Assembly: GCA_022376465.1 (NCBI GenBank)
Contig: JACDTU010000010.1
Span: 806,001-870,000, forward strand
DNA length: 64,000 nucleotides
DNA from: Cubamyces lactineus
Taxonomy: Eukaryota > Basidiomycota > Agaricomycetes > Polyporales > Polyporaceae
Direction of reading: 5' to 3'
Position 1 is the stretch's first letter. Each line of letters opens with the position of its first letter. Under the pieces are notes generated by a model. That model saw only the letters and a list, made by a program, of their open reading frames with translations. It searched no databases and was not told the origin of the DNA. Below, one piece after another: positions 10,138 through 22,289 of this stretch. A program made the position numbers and the translations under genes.

Positions 10138-12706
10138 CTATGTATGCGCTCGCGAGGATTCGGGGAAGACGGGAGGTGGACGCGCTTGCGGGGGCTCCCG
10201 CGGCGGACGTACGCGGAACTCGGACACAATGCATAGGTGACTGCGCCGCCGGCACTTTCATCAGCATCAACGCCACTACGATACACAGCTGGACGACGTA
10301 CTCTGACGGGAAGTGAGCGTTAGGGAAGCCCACGACCTTCTCCAAGTATCCGGGATCGACTTCGCCAAGGACCGAGTTGACTGAAAGGTTGGCAGAAGAG
10401 TACCAGATGTAATCAATGGCACCCTTGAAGCTCGGTACGTAGTTCGTCAATGGCAGCTCTCCCAAGGATGCGTATGCGCTCTTGAGACCTAGGCGGTGGC
10501 GCAGGCCCTCCGAGGTATATTTGCCATAGACGTGCGACAGGAAATCCTCATGGTCCGGCGGGATGGAGCCAGTTGAAAGGAACTCGTACACACCACTCTC
10601 CGGCACGGAGTTGAAGTCACCACAGACGATGATAGGGATCTTGTACCCGTCTGCGTAGACTGGAGGTGGGCGCGACGAGGCGTTGTTCTCACCGGCGGTC
10701 GGCGTGTGGGCAGAGCCAGCGGCTGAAGATGATGCAGGGGGGAGGCGCGGGGGATACCTCGCGAAGTTGTGAGCGATCTTCTCCACCTCCTCAACAAGGA
10801 GTGCAACCTGGACGAGCTTCACATCGCAGAACTGAGGATCCCAATGAAGATGCGTGTTCGCGATTATGAAGCGCGTCCCCGTCTCCTTGCTCTCTAAAAG
10901 AGCGACAACTGCAATGTGGTCCTTGCCCAGCACGCGATTGAACATGTCGTCGGTCTTCTTGAAGTCTTGCCGCTGCATCGCGACGGCGCTGAACTCGATT
11001 AGATGCTTCTCCACAAGCGTGTATCTGCATGTTGTGATCAGAACATACAACTCTATAAACATGCCAGACGATAACTTACTTGGAGGACTTGTAGAAGATG
11101 GCACACCCATCTACCAAGCGCCGCTCGCTCTCGCTCATCATCTTGAACCTGGATTTCGGCCAGTAGACACCCTCATAACCGTGCCCGGCAAGCGTCTTCT
11201 GGAAGTACTCCTCGTACTGAGCGTTATCGACCTCTTGGAGACAGACGAAGTCGGAGTTGTGATTGACTATCTCTTTCAAGATCAACTCCTTCCGGTAGTC
11301 CCATTGCAGCGCCCAGGACGGGGTGTACCCATAGAGCCTTTCCGTAGCGCAGCGCTCGCAGAGGATGTTGTAACATAGTACCGAAAATGTCTCTGTACCG
11401 GGATCGGACGCCATCGCTTCCCGCTCCGCCTGACCCACGAAGTGTTTCCATTGTCGGTCCGGTGGAGGACCAGGAATAGGACAGGAGTCGCGCAAAAAGG
11501 AGACAAGCGCGGGAGTGCCATCCTTCTGAACAATCAGCTTGAGCGATGGTTCGATCGGGTTGCCCTCAATGCCGAGGGTTTGCAATTGATGCAATGTACC
11601 CAATTGAGGAGGAAGTGTTGTGAGCTGATTGTCGAAGAGGTAAAGCTCCTTCAGCGAAGTCAACATGCCCAACTCCGGAGGAAGCGAGGAGAGTGCATTG
11701 CCCGACAGATCAAGCAGCTCCAGATGTCGCAGCTTCGAGATCTCGGGTGGTATGGTCTGCAAGGCGTTGTGGTTGAGATACAGGGTAGTGAGGAAGGTGA
11801 AGGCGAAGAGGCCGGATGTGTGCGGGATGTTCTTGATGCCAACCCCGCCCATATCGAGCGATTGCCAAGTGTTCGCGGGAGGTTTGCGAGTGGTGGGCCG
11901 AGTGATTTCAGCGACGGGAGGGACGGTGGAGGAGGGATGATCGGCAGCCGCACTTGCAGCAGTAGGGGAAGCGTCCGACGGCACTTGCGATTTGGTGGAA
12001 GGGGAACCATCCGCATCATTGGTCGTGCCATTCGTCTCAACTGGTTTGATCGCGTTGGGGTTCTGGATAGGTATCGCCGCCTTGTGAACAGTGCGGGCCG
12101 CCATCGCACTAGCTCTTGCTCGATGATGCGGGGATCTGGACGCACGTACCATCTGCGGGAAATATGCGAGATGTGTGAGAATCGGGACGATAGGTGAAAA
12201 GGGGTAGGAGCGAGAAAGTGCTGAAAGTCATCCTGGGAGGCACTGTCGTCTGACCAGTGTCTCCCTGACCATACCCAAGAAAACACGGAGAATAGTGTGT
12301 GGAGAATGAGACGTACCTCGCACTTGAGCAATTGCTGCTGCCAGTGGGGGGTCATCATCTGGGCTGTGATCGTCCCAGGCGAACCATTCTGTCCAAGGGC
12401 GCCATGCGGACCTTGCAACACATTACCGTTGGGAGGTGAGGGGAAGTGTGCATGTGTCAAGGAGTTCTGGTGATGGTGGTGTGCGAGGGGACCGGGGATA
12501 TGTTGATGTGTGTGGTGTTGCATCGCAGTCATTGTCCCGTTCGCATGGGCAAACAGGGGGTACGCAGGCGACGTTGGGGGTTGCGTACCGTTCGCAGGGC
12601 CATATGCGGGGTGCCGTGCCCATGGCGATTGGTCGTGGACCTGACCGGGATGCTGATGGGTGGGGAGCTTGTGGGCAATGCCCGGGGATTGTTGAGGATA
12701 GTACAT
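10138..12706 (-). CDS. CCR4: CCR4-type poly(A) deadenylase (LRR + endonuclease/exonuclease/phosphatase domain)
   Basis: Catalytic subunit of the CCR4-NOT complex, which shortens mRNA poly(A) tails in the cytoplasm. Exons 12317-12706, 11080-12152, 10302-11024 and 10138-10240 give 762 aa. The N-terminus is rich in His, Gln and Pro, then QLLKCEM followed by SPHHRARASAMAARTV, a signature of fungal Ccr4. Four or so leucine-rich repeats follow (LTTLYLNHNALQTIPPEI, LELLDLSGNALSSLPPEL, LKELYLFDNQLTTLPPQL), which in yeast bind the Caf1/Pop2 nuclease. The EEP nuclease domain shows FVCLQEVD, NTHLHWDP, VCGDFNSVP, IDYIWYS and a terminal FPSDH, the last restored by the final intron. All catalytic motifs are present. 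The ATG at 12706 is the first in frame. Confidence 0.95.
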
Positions 12707-13323
12707 GGCATTGGCGGTGAGAGTCGCCACTCTGGAAAGACGGAGGGGGGAGCAGGGAAGGGAAAGAGGGAGAGAGAACGACTATGAAAACAGGGAGAGA
12801 AGAGAGAAGTCGTCTGGATCGTCGTGGTCGTCGTGAAGAACAGCGAGCGTGGAGTGTTTGTCACTGTCGAGGATGACGAGCACAGCTCTCGTGGACGCCC
12901 TCGGATGACTAAGCAGCTCTTTCCCGCCCTTATATGGTAGATTCTCTCGCGCCACTCAGACGCTCTCCCTCGGGAGTTGCAAAGTTCCTTTGTGAAAATG
13001 CAGCGAGCTGACTCAGAAACCAATATTTCACTGGCGATGAAGGGGTAGACGATCTGAGTGCATTTTTGCACCGGGCATACAGAGCGTCGGCCAACGTCCG
13101 TTGCTCTGCCCGGACGCAGTGCTTGTGTTCGTACATCTGCTGTTCGAGATCGCTTCGCGTTGATTGCGAGATCATCTCCGGTCGCTCGGAAAGGAAACTG
13201 ATCTATTAAACGAGCCGCCCCGTACGATTTCAGATTTCAGGACATCGTGCTATGGCCCTCTCTTCTCTACTTATATCGGCCTATATCCTCTACGGCCCTC
13301 ATCGACCTCCTTAGTGCATCATC
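12707..13323. other. Divergent intergenic region CCR4 / MVD1
   Basis: About 0.6 kb between two divergent starts, presumably both promoters. No gene or clear TATA was identified. Confidence 0.55.
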
Positions 13324-14634
13324 ATGACTGTATACCAGGCAACTGCTTCTGCTCCTGTCAACATCGCTTGCATAAAGTCAGTTCTACAATCTACATAGAT
13401 CGCGCGCGACTGACCCTCAATCTAGATACTGGGGCAAACGCGATACAAAGCTCATCCTCCCCACCAACTCATCGCTCTCCGTCACCCTTGACCAGGATCA
13501 TCTTCGGTCCACTACAACGTCGCGGGCCGATCCCTCCTTCAAGAAGGATAGGCTTTGGCTCAATGGCGAGGAGGAAGAGATCAAGGAAGGCGGTCGATTG
13601 GCGACGTGCATCAAAGAGATGAGAGGCCTCCGGAGGCAATTGGAGGAACGGGATGCCAGTCTGCGCAAGGTAGGTCCCAAAGAGCTACGTAGGTGCACAT
13701 TTGCTGACTTGGCCGCGCGTAGATCTCTGGATACCCCGTGCACATTAGCTCACGCAACAACTTCCCCACCGCTGCTGGCCTTGCGTCCTCCGCATCTGGC
13801 TTTGCTGCTCTCGTCGCGTCTCTCGCAGCGCTGTATCAGCTCCCTACGGACGCCTCTCGACTCTCCCTTATCGCGCGTCAAGGCTCAGGGTCTGCATGCC
13901 GTTCGCTCTTTGGCGGGTTTGTCGCGTGGCAGATGGGTGAAAAGGCCGACGGCTCCGACTCCTATGCCGTACAAGTCGCCCCGCGCGAGCACTGGCCCGA
14001 CATCCACGCCCTCATCTGTGTTGTTAGCGATGACAAAAAGGGCACATCCTCTACGTCCGGCATGCAACGTACGGTCGAGACCTCCACTCTCCTCCAGCAC
14101 CGTATCAAGCACGTCGTCCCGGAGCGCATGCAGAAGATCTCCGAGGCGATCCTCGCTCGCGACTTCGACACGTTCGCGCGTATCACAATGCAGGACTCCA
14201 ACCAATTCCACGCCGTCGCACTTGATACCGATCCCCCTATTTTCTACATGAACGACGTCTCGCGTGCTATCATCGCGCTCATCGTCGAGTACAACCGCAT
14301 CGCGGTGGCAAACGGCGGGAAGTTGAAGGCCGCGTACACTTACGACGCTGGCCCGAACGCGGTCATTTACGCCCCTAAGGAGAATATCAAGGAGATCGTC
14401 GAGCTAATTGTCAAATATTTCCCCCAGGCGGAGGCCTTCAAGGATCCCTTTGGCCTCTTCGGTACGCAGGGCGTTCAAGGGAAGGTCATTGAAGGCTTCA
14501 ACGAGGCCGTTGCTAAACCATTCCCTGTTGGTGCGGTTAAGGGTCTCATCCATACGCGCGTTGGAGACGGTCCTAGGACCCTCGCTGCGGAGGAAGCGTT
14601 GCTGGCTGAAGATGGTCTCCCCAAGAAGTTGTGA
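13324..14634 (+). CDS. MVD1: Diphosphomevalonate (mevalonate-5-pyrophosphate) decarboxylase
   Basis: This enzyme converts mevalonate diphosphate plus ATP into isopentenyl diphosphate, the last step of the mevalonate pathway feeding sterols and prenyl groups. Exons 13324-13376, 13426-13669 and 13723-14634 give 402 aa, close to the usual length of about 400. Visible motifs are YWGKRD, restored across intron 1; NSSLSVTLDQ; the GHMP kinase ATP loop PTAAGLASSASG at about residues 114-125; RQGSGSACRSLFGGFV; and YDAGPNAV near the C-terminus. The catalytic residues of the family are in place. The ATG at 13324 gives the standard N-terminus with the APVNIA(C)IKYWGK segment. The neighbouring genes are not in the pathway. 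Confidence 0.95.
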
Positions 14635-14754
14635 TATACTATAGAACCGGGAATCTACTTGTATGGATATCTAGAAGGGATGAGAGATCATGGAGTATTT
14701 AGTACACAATGAGCCAATAAGAGACCAGGTACAGTTCAGCGGCGAGACGTCCAA

Positions 14755-14857
14755 GACACTATGGCCGAGTGGTTAAGGCGACAGATTCGAACACGTTAAA
14801 GCGTGATTGAACATCTGTTTCGGTCTCCGAGCGCAGGTTCAAATCCTGCTGGTGTCG
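14755..14857 (+). tRNA. tRNA-Ser (anticodon CGA) with a 21-nt intron
   Basis: A class II tRNA gene. The acceptor stem pairs GACACTA with TGGTGTC and is followed by discriminator G. The D-arm is GCCGAGTGGTTAAGGC, the anticodon stem is ACAGA/TCTGT, the long variable arm is TCGG-TCT-CCGA, and the T-arm is GCAGGTTCAAATCCTGC. The anticodon CGA sits at 14788-14790, with A37 at 14791. The loop closes only if 14792-14812 is removed, an intron one base 3' of the anticodon, the canonical position. The intron in yeast tRNA-Ser(CGA) is a close parallel. Confidence 0.93.
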
Positions 14858-15549
14858 CATCTTTTTGTTCACTCCACTCCGTTATCATGTAGGCGGCGGG
14901 TGATACGGAAAGTGGCGATGGTACCTAACTTTGCCCATCGTTCCATGCACCGATTGCGCCGGCATGTACCACACGACAAGAACAAAAGGGGGCCCTGAAA
15001 CCGCAAGAACAACGCTATGTTCGTTGCTCACATGTATGTTCACAACTGATTGTTAAAAATCAGCCCATAGCTCTGGTTCATCATGCACTCACAGACACAC
15101 ACAGATGCGCTAGATCGACTGCGTGCTTTTTTGGCTAAGGCCAATACTCACAAGATGGACTGCTACCCACTGACAGCGACATTGCGAATCGCATCTATTG
15201 TGATAGGTCATCTCGGTACCTTGCAGGCTCACGGTTTGCTAGCCTATGGTACGTATACTTACCGCTGATAGCAGTTGGTGCTCTGTGACTGGGAAGCAGA
15301 AGTACGCGTAGCGTCGGCTAGGACCTCTTGTTCTAGCCAGTTGATATTATCGTGCGCAAGGACAACAACGTCTCTATGCTGATCTTCGCGACCTACGTAC
15401 TCCTACGTACTGTACTTCAACACTCGGCCAGGAGAGTCGTACCTGGCCTCGCGAAATCCCGGGTGGTCAAAAAGGCAGGAATAGGTGGTCATCCCGCCGC
15501 AGTGTTTCGCCCACGTTCATATCTGACTCCCTCCCCCTATCTGCTTGCC
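14858..15549. other. Region between tRNA-Ser and a hypothetical gene
   Basis: About 0.7 kb. I see no convincing gene; short ORFs have no recognisable content. Confidence 0.45.
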
Positions 15550-16977
15550 ATGCACTGTAGATCAGACACAGCATCTTCGACGCAGGCGTCTCGATGCTGT
15601 TGCGGCATCCTCCCCAGGTCAATCTTCTCGTGTAGATTCTTCGAGGAGATCAGACCGCGACATTTTCGCAAACTGTTATACCAGAGCCGGCTGCATGAAG
15701 GCAACGTTGCCCTCGCAGAGGCACGCAAACTCTTCAACGCCTTCCAGCGCTCGTTGTCACACGATACTTGGCGGGGGTTTGAGAACGAGCTGTTCAGGTA
15801 CGTGCCTTCTTCAGGTGTCGCAGAGGATATTCCCCCCAACGTCGGTCTGTGTTAGGCTCGAAGAGCAACGGCAGATGTTCAGGCCTTTCTCCGATTACCA
15901 TCATCCGCATGCGGCCCAAAGAGAGGCCGTGAGTCGGGCGAAGGAGTACCGGCGCGACGCCAATAACTTGCTAGTCATAGTGAAGGTATGGGCTCATCTA
16001 TCGGCTTCGGTTACGCCTGAGCGAGCGTGCTCACAGTCATGCTTCAGGAAAGACATGCTGCGTGGAATGCATCATTAACTACACAGCAGGCTCGTAGCTC
16101 AAGGCGGAACGTACGATCACCAATGCAAGGGTCGTATGTTTCGCCTGTCAGTCGTCCCCACACATCAAAACAGATTCATCCAACATTCTCGAGCTTGACG
16201 TCGGTATATGAACCAGAGCCCCCATTACAAACAGGTGAGCGACGGGTGCAAGCTTCCCTACGCTACGTTCTAATGGGAGGGTATCATCAGTGCAGACGCG
16301 AGCAGCCCCCATTGCTTGGACACCAAGCCCTTCCCACAATGCCCTCGATTTGGTTCTCGGGCCTCGTCAGTCACCGCGTCCCCGGGTCATGACGCCTTCA
16401 ACGCGAGTACGTGACAGTCCGGACCGAAGCGGATCCCCTTGGACACCTGGTAACCAATCTCTTCTCCGCATACATCGTCGTGTCGAGCTGACCGCAGTTG
16501 AATGCAGCCAGCTCGCTACATATGGGCGCCCCGTTGACGTCCTTCTCCCCTTGTAAGCCTCCGTCCATCCGTATGGTTCATATGTGTTGGGTCCTCACAA
16601 GCCATCTCGCAGCGATTGGCGGGTGGAAATCAACACCCTCGGGAACTCCGTCCTCACTAAGCCACCGAAACCGGGGCTCAGGCTCCCGTCCCTCCACAGG
16701 CATCCGGTCTGCGACCGAGTTGCCACCCGTGATGGAGTCACCGACGTCGTGCTCGCCAGTGTCAATCTCGAGCACCGGCAGTCGTCACGCAGGCAACGCC
16801 CATGCTACTGGGCCAGGGCGTTATCGCCCAAGCCCAGCCTGGGGACAGCAAGCTACCCCGGGCAGTGCTGGGGGCCGTCGGCAGAGGGACTTCAGAAGCA
16901 TGGAGATCCCGTCGAGGGCATCCACGCTGCCCCAAGCCCACCTGCCTTCCAATAACTTGACGACTTTCACGCCGTGA
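15550..16977 (+). CDS. Hypothetical multi-exon gene (tentative model)
   Basis: I do not recognise this protein. Two junctions with good consensus and matching phase support a real gene: exon 15550-15797 joins 15856-15985 (intron with gtacgt donor), giving an amphipathic, probably coiled-coil stretch with ALAEARKLFNAFQ, FENELFRLEEQRQMF and REAVSRAKEYRRDANNLL. That joins 16048-16234 in frame. The downstream exons (about 16295-16400, then from about 16503) are less certain and encode a Ser/Pro/Gly-rich tail ending near 16977. The start is also uncertain; 15550 is simply an in-frame ATG. The gene would be convergent with the CLC gene, 206 bp away. It could be a decaying copy of a family member. 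Confidence 0.38.
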
Positions 16978-17183
16978 AGCACTTCCCCATACCATTCGGA
17001 TGGGGACTGACAGTGATAATCTTCTGACCATTCAGGAGGTCCTGACATGAGAACCTCGCACCCCAATCTAAATGATATCTGATGTCTAGCAGATGTACGG
17101 CTGCGAGTATTCGCCAGCCTCGAATGTATTATGAGTAGATGACCCTCACGACCTGTGATGTAGAATATGACTGTACGAATAAA

Positions 17184-20100
17184 TTACGACCTCCCTAGCC
17201 GTCGCCGGCACCATGTCCATGCTCGATCCAGGACGTCATTACCCCATAACCAAGCCTCGTCAACCACCCCGTCGAATCGATGCTCGTTCCACGGAGAATG
17301 CCTATCATCATGCTCGGTCATCGTGAACCGCAGGACGTCTTTGACTGTTACCAGGCCCACTAGAGTGCCGTGATTCTCGACTAGGATCACGCGCGGACTG
17401 TGAAGGTGGGTAAGCAATGAAACCCACGCTGGCACCCGCATGACGCTTACCCCATTCGTTTAAACATTTGCATCGCGATCTCGAGAGGGAGTTGCGGGGA
17501 CACAGTGAGCGGTGTCTGTAATCATGTCGGTCGCATCGGAGGAAATACAAAGGAATGCGTGAAATGGACGTACTTGATTGACCCACGGCCACAACTTGAG
17601 GACATCCTCCGTAGCCGTCGACTCCATGATATCCATAGATATGTCCTCATCTAGTCCGACCGCAGGACCTGTAGTGATCTCGGAGAAGTCTACTACTTCG
17701 TTGTCGTCGGAGTCGGGTGCAAAGGATATTGGGGTATCTGGGCGCACGTCCTGCACCTTCTGTGCATTCTCTACGGACGAGTCAGACCACAAGCAGATGC
17801 AGCTGCTGAACGACCCACCTAGCACGTATTGGATCTCGGTACGATCAATGAAGCCCATGAGTGTCCGCTTGCCGTCTGCGGAAACTATTGGGAACCCCTT
17901 TACAACGGTACTAGCAAGGATTTTCTCTGCAACATGAGGCGTCAGCGATCGTGCGGAGGTAAAATGCGGCGAAGTACGAACCGATGTCTTTGACGGTGAT
18001 GCCAGTCACTGGTAGCACCGTGAGATCAGTTCGCATAACCCTAGATACTGTATACGGGTGAGTACGGCAGCCTTGACTATTCGCACAACGCTGCGACCAA
18101 CCCGACACGTTGTATGCGTGATCGTCTTTCTCGAGGAAGGGATAGCCATTGAAGCGTATCATCTCATCCGCTATGCCGGTCGTGCCGAGGAAGTCACCGA
18201 CAGCTTTCGTCACCAGCAGCACTATCTGTGGTAGTAATGAGATATGAGCTCAGGTGGAATTGTGACCACAACGCACCATGGTTGGCAAGATGTATGTCAG
18301 CGCCCCGGTAAGTTCGAACATGATCACGACAACAGTGACCGTAAGTCTCATGATACCACTGCAGATGTAGCTCGTCAAGAAGAGTTGATGCTGAGTGCAA
18401 GCGAGAAGATATACCTCAGAGCCGCAGCAGCACCCAATAATGCATAGGTTCCTGGAGTGATGCATGGGACGTCCGGTTGACACACAGCAAAGATGCCCGA
18501 GGTGGGATATGCGCTGTGCTACGTCAGTCACGCGTATACATTCATGTTCGTTATGACGCACCGGTTGATCGCCTTGACCATGATCCCTAACATTCGCCCG
18601 AAGGTCGCGCCAATGGCCATGGACGGGACGAAGATACCGGCAGGTACTTTGCAGCCGTATGATATGACGACCAAAGCCGTCCGCGCGGCCGTAGCCAAGA
18701 AGAGAGAGTTGACCATCGGCCACTGGTAGGGTGTCCTATATGAGACGTAAGAACGCTCAGCTTCGTGCGCACAACAAAGCCGCTTACTGGCATAAGTGGT
18801 CATAGTCACTCGCGCCGTCGCATTCGCGGAAAAGAATTTCCATGCTCTCCGTCATGTCGATTCGCATGAAGTGGTTAAACCACCCAATCATTGCCGTCAG
18901 GACTGCTAATGTGACAGCTTCCGCTATTGCGTGATTGCCTAGGTACCTGCGGCGGAATTCGGCGACCTTCAGGTTAAACTTGATAACGAAAGCGCCATAT
19001 AGCCCCTTCTCAAGTCATCAGTTTCGTGGCTTGATGATCACGAGTGGGATACCTACCCCGAAGAGGCCAAGGATGATGAAGAAAATGATCTCGAAGAAAT
19101 GCCAATCTCTGTCGTATGTGACCTGGAAAAGTACCAGCTTGCCGCTTCGGTACGGGTTCATCGCCTGATGACGAATCAGCCAACCCGTGCATAGCAAAAG
19201 AGCAGCGAATTAACGCACAGATAGAGTCACTGTTGCGACCAAGGCGCAGAAGAAGCTTCTCCACATTGTCCTGATACTGAAGACGCTGCTCATTTCCTAC
19301 GGGGAACGACGTCAGAGATTTATGAGTTAACCTCTGGTAACAGATTTGGTTCACCTCAATTGAGAAGAGCACACCGCCAATGGGCGAACCGAAAGCCACA
19401 GCTACGCCTGCAGCACTCGAGGCTGTCAATATCTCTCTCATTTTACCTGAACGTACTTTGTATGAGAAGTATTTCGGGATGATTACACGATGTCTACGCA
19501 TACCTTGGCTTCTGGAGAATCTCTTGAAGAGACTCGCTATCAAGTTCCCGATGCAGCATGCGACGTGAACTGACGGTCCCTCCTTGCCTACTGACAGGCC
19601 AGACGCAATGACTAGCGGCTACGTAGAGATGAGCACTTGCATGAGTAGAGCAGGGAAACCACGAACTAGTGTCACGCTCTTAATCAGGAACGTCCAGAAA
19701 CCCAGGAAGCCTTTCATAATGAAGCCGCCAATGATGCATTTGATCTCGGATATACCAGAGCCAGCAGCGTACTTGGCAAGTGAACGCACGAGATGGGCAG
19801 CGACGAAAGAGAACAGAGCCTACACATCTGTTAGCTTCAATGCGTGGCTGCAAAGGCGACGTTGCTTACAGCGAAGATCACGTAGACAACCCATCGCGCA
19901 AGCATGACATCGCTCCATTGGTGCCAAGCTTCACAAGTATCCTCGTCGCCGCCTTCTATTTCCCAGCAGCAGAACTGTTGGTTCAGCCACCAACCGTCAG
20001 CACAGTAGCCCATCTTGATGTCGGAGAGCCATTCGGTAACAATAGAGATGATGGCCGCGTTGAAGCCAATGGCAATGCCTGAACATAGTCAGGTAGGCCG

Positions 20101-20470
20101 CCTTGCAAGCATGTAGCAGACTCACCGACGAGAGTAACGACGAACCAACTTTCTCCTGTGTATGCGACCTTCTGTAGACGCGACCATAACCAGGCGAGGG
20201 TAAGCTCTCCACGAGGGCCCCTGCTGTGTACAGACTGGCTTCGCGCAGCACGTAGTCGCCTATTGCGTTCGATTATGGAGTCTTGGATCCAGTCTGGCCC
20301 CAATGCTGAGTATAAGAACGCGAGGCACTAGTTTCGGTGGTGCTAACCGATGGTGGTAAAGTCCTCATAGCGCCTGCATAATATCCTCTGAGATCCTAGA
20401 CACGACAGTCATGCAGCCATCCTACGCACTTCAGGCGGTCGCGATCCTCGTCTCGGCTTGGTCTCCTCAT
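17184..20470 (-). CDS. CLC-family voltage-gated chloride channel / Cl-/H+ antiporter with CBS domains (Gef1-like)
   Basis: An intracellular-membrane CLC protein of 801 aa in 18 exons (20430-20470, 20348-20373, 20126-20305, 19870-20078, 19667-19819, 19504-19618, 19355-19455, 19219-19296, 19057-19164, 18788-19005, 18562-18735, 18415-18513, 18277-18358, 18102-18225, 17982-18047, 17574-17926, 17451-17515, 17184-17397). The N-terminal RRYEDFTTI and DWIQDSI are typical of fungal CLCs. Pore signatures: GSGISE in place of the common GSGIPE, GKEGP with the gating glutamate at 19574-19588, and [11 protein letters not shown] near 18620. The cytosolic tail holds two CBS domains (around [11 protein letters not shown] and [15 protein letters not shown]). 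An apparent in-frame TAG near 19620 lies in a 48-nt intron. Family role: charge and anion balance for V-ATPase acidification and copper loading in Golgi/endosomes. Confidence 0.94.
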
Positions 20471-21126
20471 GTCATGGTACTGAGGATTGCGTAGGCTAGA
20501 CATCTGACACAGTGTAGCACATTGATATCGAGCAGCTAGTTAGATTCGGCTAGTTGTTATGACGAGCTAGCAGTAGTGTGCAGCGGTAGAAATGCGAAGG
20601 CGGGAGCCCAGTGCGTCTAGTGCCTGGGTTGTGGCGGAAGGCGCTTATGTGCATGACTGCATGGGGATGCGCGCTCCGATATTCTCGGGCGATGCCTTCA
20701 TGCACTGTGACGCACATGCACCATGCCGGTACATGCCCTGGTCCTTAGACTATGCAGCGTAATCTCTACCTCAATTAAGCCGCTAATTCTGTGCGTCATA
20801 GGTTGGGGTTCGGATGTTCCAACCCCCGCCTCCCCCCTGAATTTTACCAGCCAACGACTGCGCGCCTTGGTTCCTAGGCTACTTACAGACTGATGTGTAA
20901 AATACGCTACTAGCACAGATGAAGGTGTCTGGATGCACAGGTGTCGTGGATGCACAAATAGTAGGTTTGTGGAGCACAACAACGCGTTGCTGTCAAGGAG
21001 TGCGCGACGCAACCACACAGTGTATGGCTATTATATAGTCAGCGTCGCAGAATCTCATGTAGATTGTGAGAATCTCTCGCACGAGTCTATGCCCAACAGA
21101 CATGCCAGGGGAGATATGTGCTAGTC
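20471..21126. other. Intergenic region between CLC promoter and ARL3 3' end
   Basis: About 0.65 kb upstream of the CLC start. No gene is seen. Confidence 0.5.
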
Positions 21127-22096
21127 TTATCGACCTTCTCCTTGTTCGTCGCTATTTGAGCTGATCAGTAAACGTATGAGATGCATCAGGCAGAATACTA
21201 ACCGTCGGCGGCTGTTTTGCACTCTGATGAACAACCAATCCACGGCCGCACGGACTCCCGTCCTGTATACAGAACGTCAAAGCCTATCCTGACATTTGAT
21301 GTCGCCACTCACCCCTCAAGAGCTGAGATGCCCATTACATCTAGACTGGCTATGCGCTCAGCGCGGTGCTGCATGTCCATCTCTTCTCCATAGGTTCTAC
21401 GAGCACTTTCGAGTTTGCGGCGATACCATTCCTCGTAGTCATTTCGTATTTCCTCTACTGACAGACTATTCGGGCTGTCCTGCTTGTTGGCGAGTAGCAA
21501 GAGAGGCACGCCAAGAATCTGGGGCGCGGAGAGAACTGAGTCTGCACATTACTCGCACCCCGTTAGCTCGGATCAGCGTATCACAGTCGACCATGCATAC
21601 CAAATACCTCCCATCCTTCGCTGAGACGTTCACGGTCTTCTGCGTCAATGACGAAGACAACAGCATGGCAGTCGTCGTAGTAACGATGCCAGATAGACCT
21701 GATGCCGCGTTGTCCCCCAAGATCCCAGAACTTCAAAATGGTTGATGGGAGAGTAATCTTTCCCACTACGAACGAGTTCAGAACAGTCAACATGTCGTAC
21801 ACACTCAGATAATAACTGACTGTTCTGTCCCACAGTGGGTGCGATCTTGTCCGGCGGGAGCCCAGGCGTCTCATTATATAGCGTTTTTATCTTCTCCAGT
21901 AAAGTCTGTTCTAAAGGTCACGGCCAAGTCGTTTGATTCACGACCATGAGCACGAACCGTCTTCCCGGCACCGTCAAGACCAATGATGATGACGGAGAAC
22001 TCCTCCTTCCTACCCAATTAGCAGAGCTCCTACGACTTGTTATAGTTCGTCCCACCTTGTTAAGTATTCGTGGAATCCTTTCAGAAGGTGGTACAT
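21127..22096 (-). CDS. ARL3: ARF-related small GTPase (ARL3 / ARFRP1 type)
   Basis: A small GTPase of the trans-Golgi that in yeast recruits Arl1 and golgins. Exons 22056-22096, 21958-22009, 21821-21905, 21601-21765, 21313-21541, 21203-21262 and 21127-21160 give 221 aa. It starts MYHLLKGFHEYL, which resembles the ARFRP1 N-terminus rather than ARF1, and lacks the myristoylated Gly2; yeast Arl3 is instead N-acetylated. G-box motifs are GLDGAGKT (P-loop), the switch I threonine in APTVGQN, WDLGGQ (switch II), LLLANKQD (base recognition) and a final ISALEG. The segment RGIRSIWHRYYDDCHAVVFVIDA fits ARFRP1. A charged insertion (EEWYRRKLESARRTYGEEM) after NKQD makes it longer than ARF1. It is divergent from VMA16. 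Confidence 0.93.
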
Positions 22097-22289
22097 TGCA
22101 GCTCGTGATGAAGGACTTGACGCCGGGCCAGCTCTCGAGCCGGCATTGGGAGGTAGTGTAGAACAACAGGCGCCCATAGGACCTGCTATGACGGTACGTA
22201 GCAAGCCAAACAGTACCAAACATCACTGCAGGCTCGCCGGACGGTCGTCATCGCAGACACTCAACACAGTGTTCGCCAGGCCCGCCACG
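22097..22289. promoter_or_regulatory. Shared bidirectional promoter region ARL3 / VMA16
   Basis: Only 193 bp separate the two start codons of divergent genes, so transcription signals for both must lie here. I cannot see a TATA box; specific factor sites were not identified. Confidence 0.55.

Noticed and set aside
10138..11110. CCR4 ending in a long hydrophobic tail read through from the nuclease domain
   Set aside because: An intron at 10241-10301 restores the standard FPSDH...IVSEFRV C-terminus; the hydrophobic frame is intron and 3' flank.
19619..19666. In-frame TAG in the CLC gene suggesting a pseudogene
   Set aside because: The stop lies at the end of a 48-nt GT-AG intron; removing it joins IKSVTL to [15 protein letters not shown].
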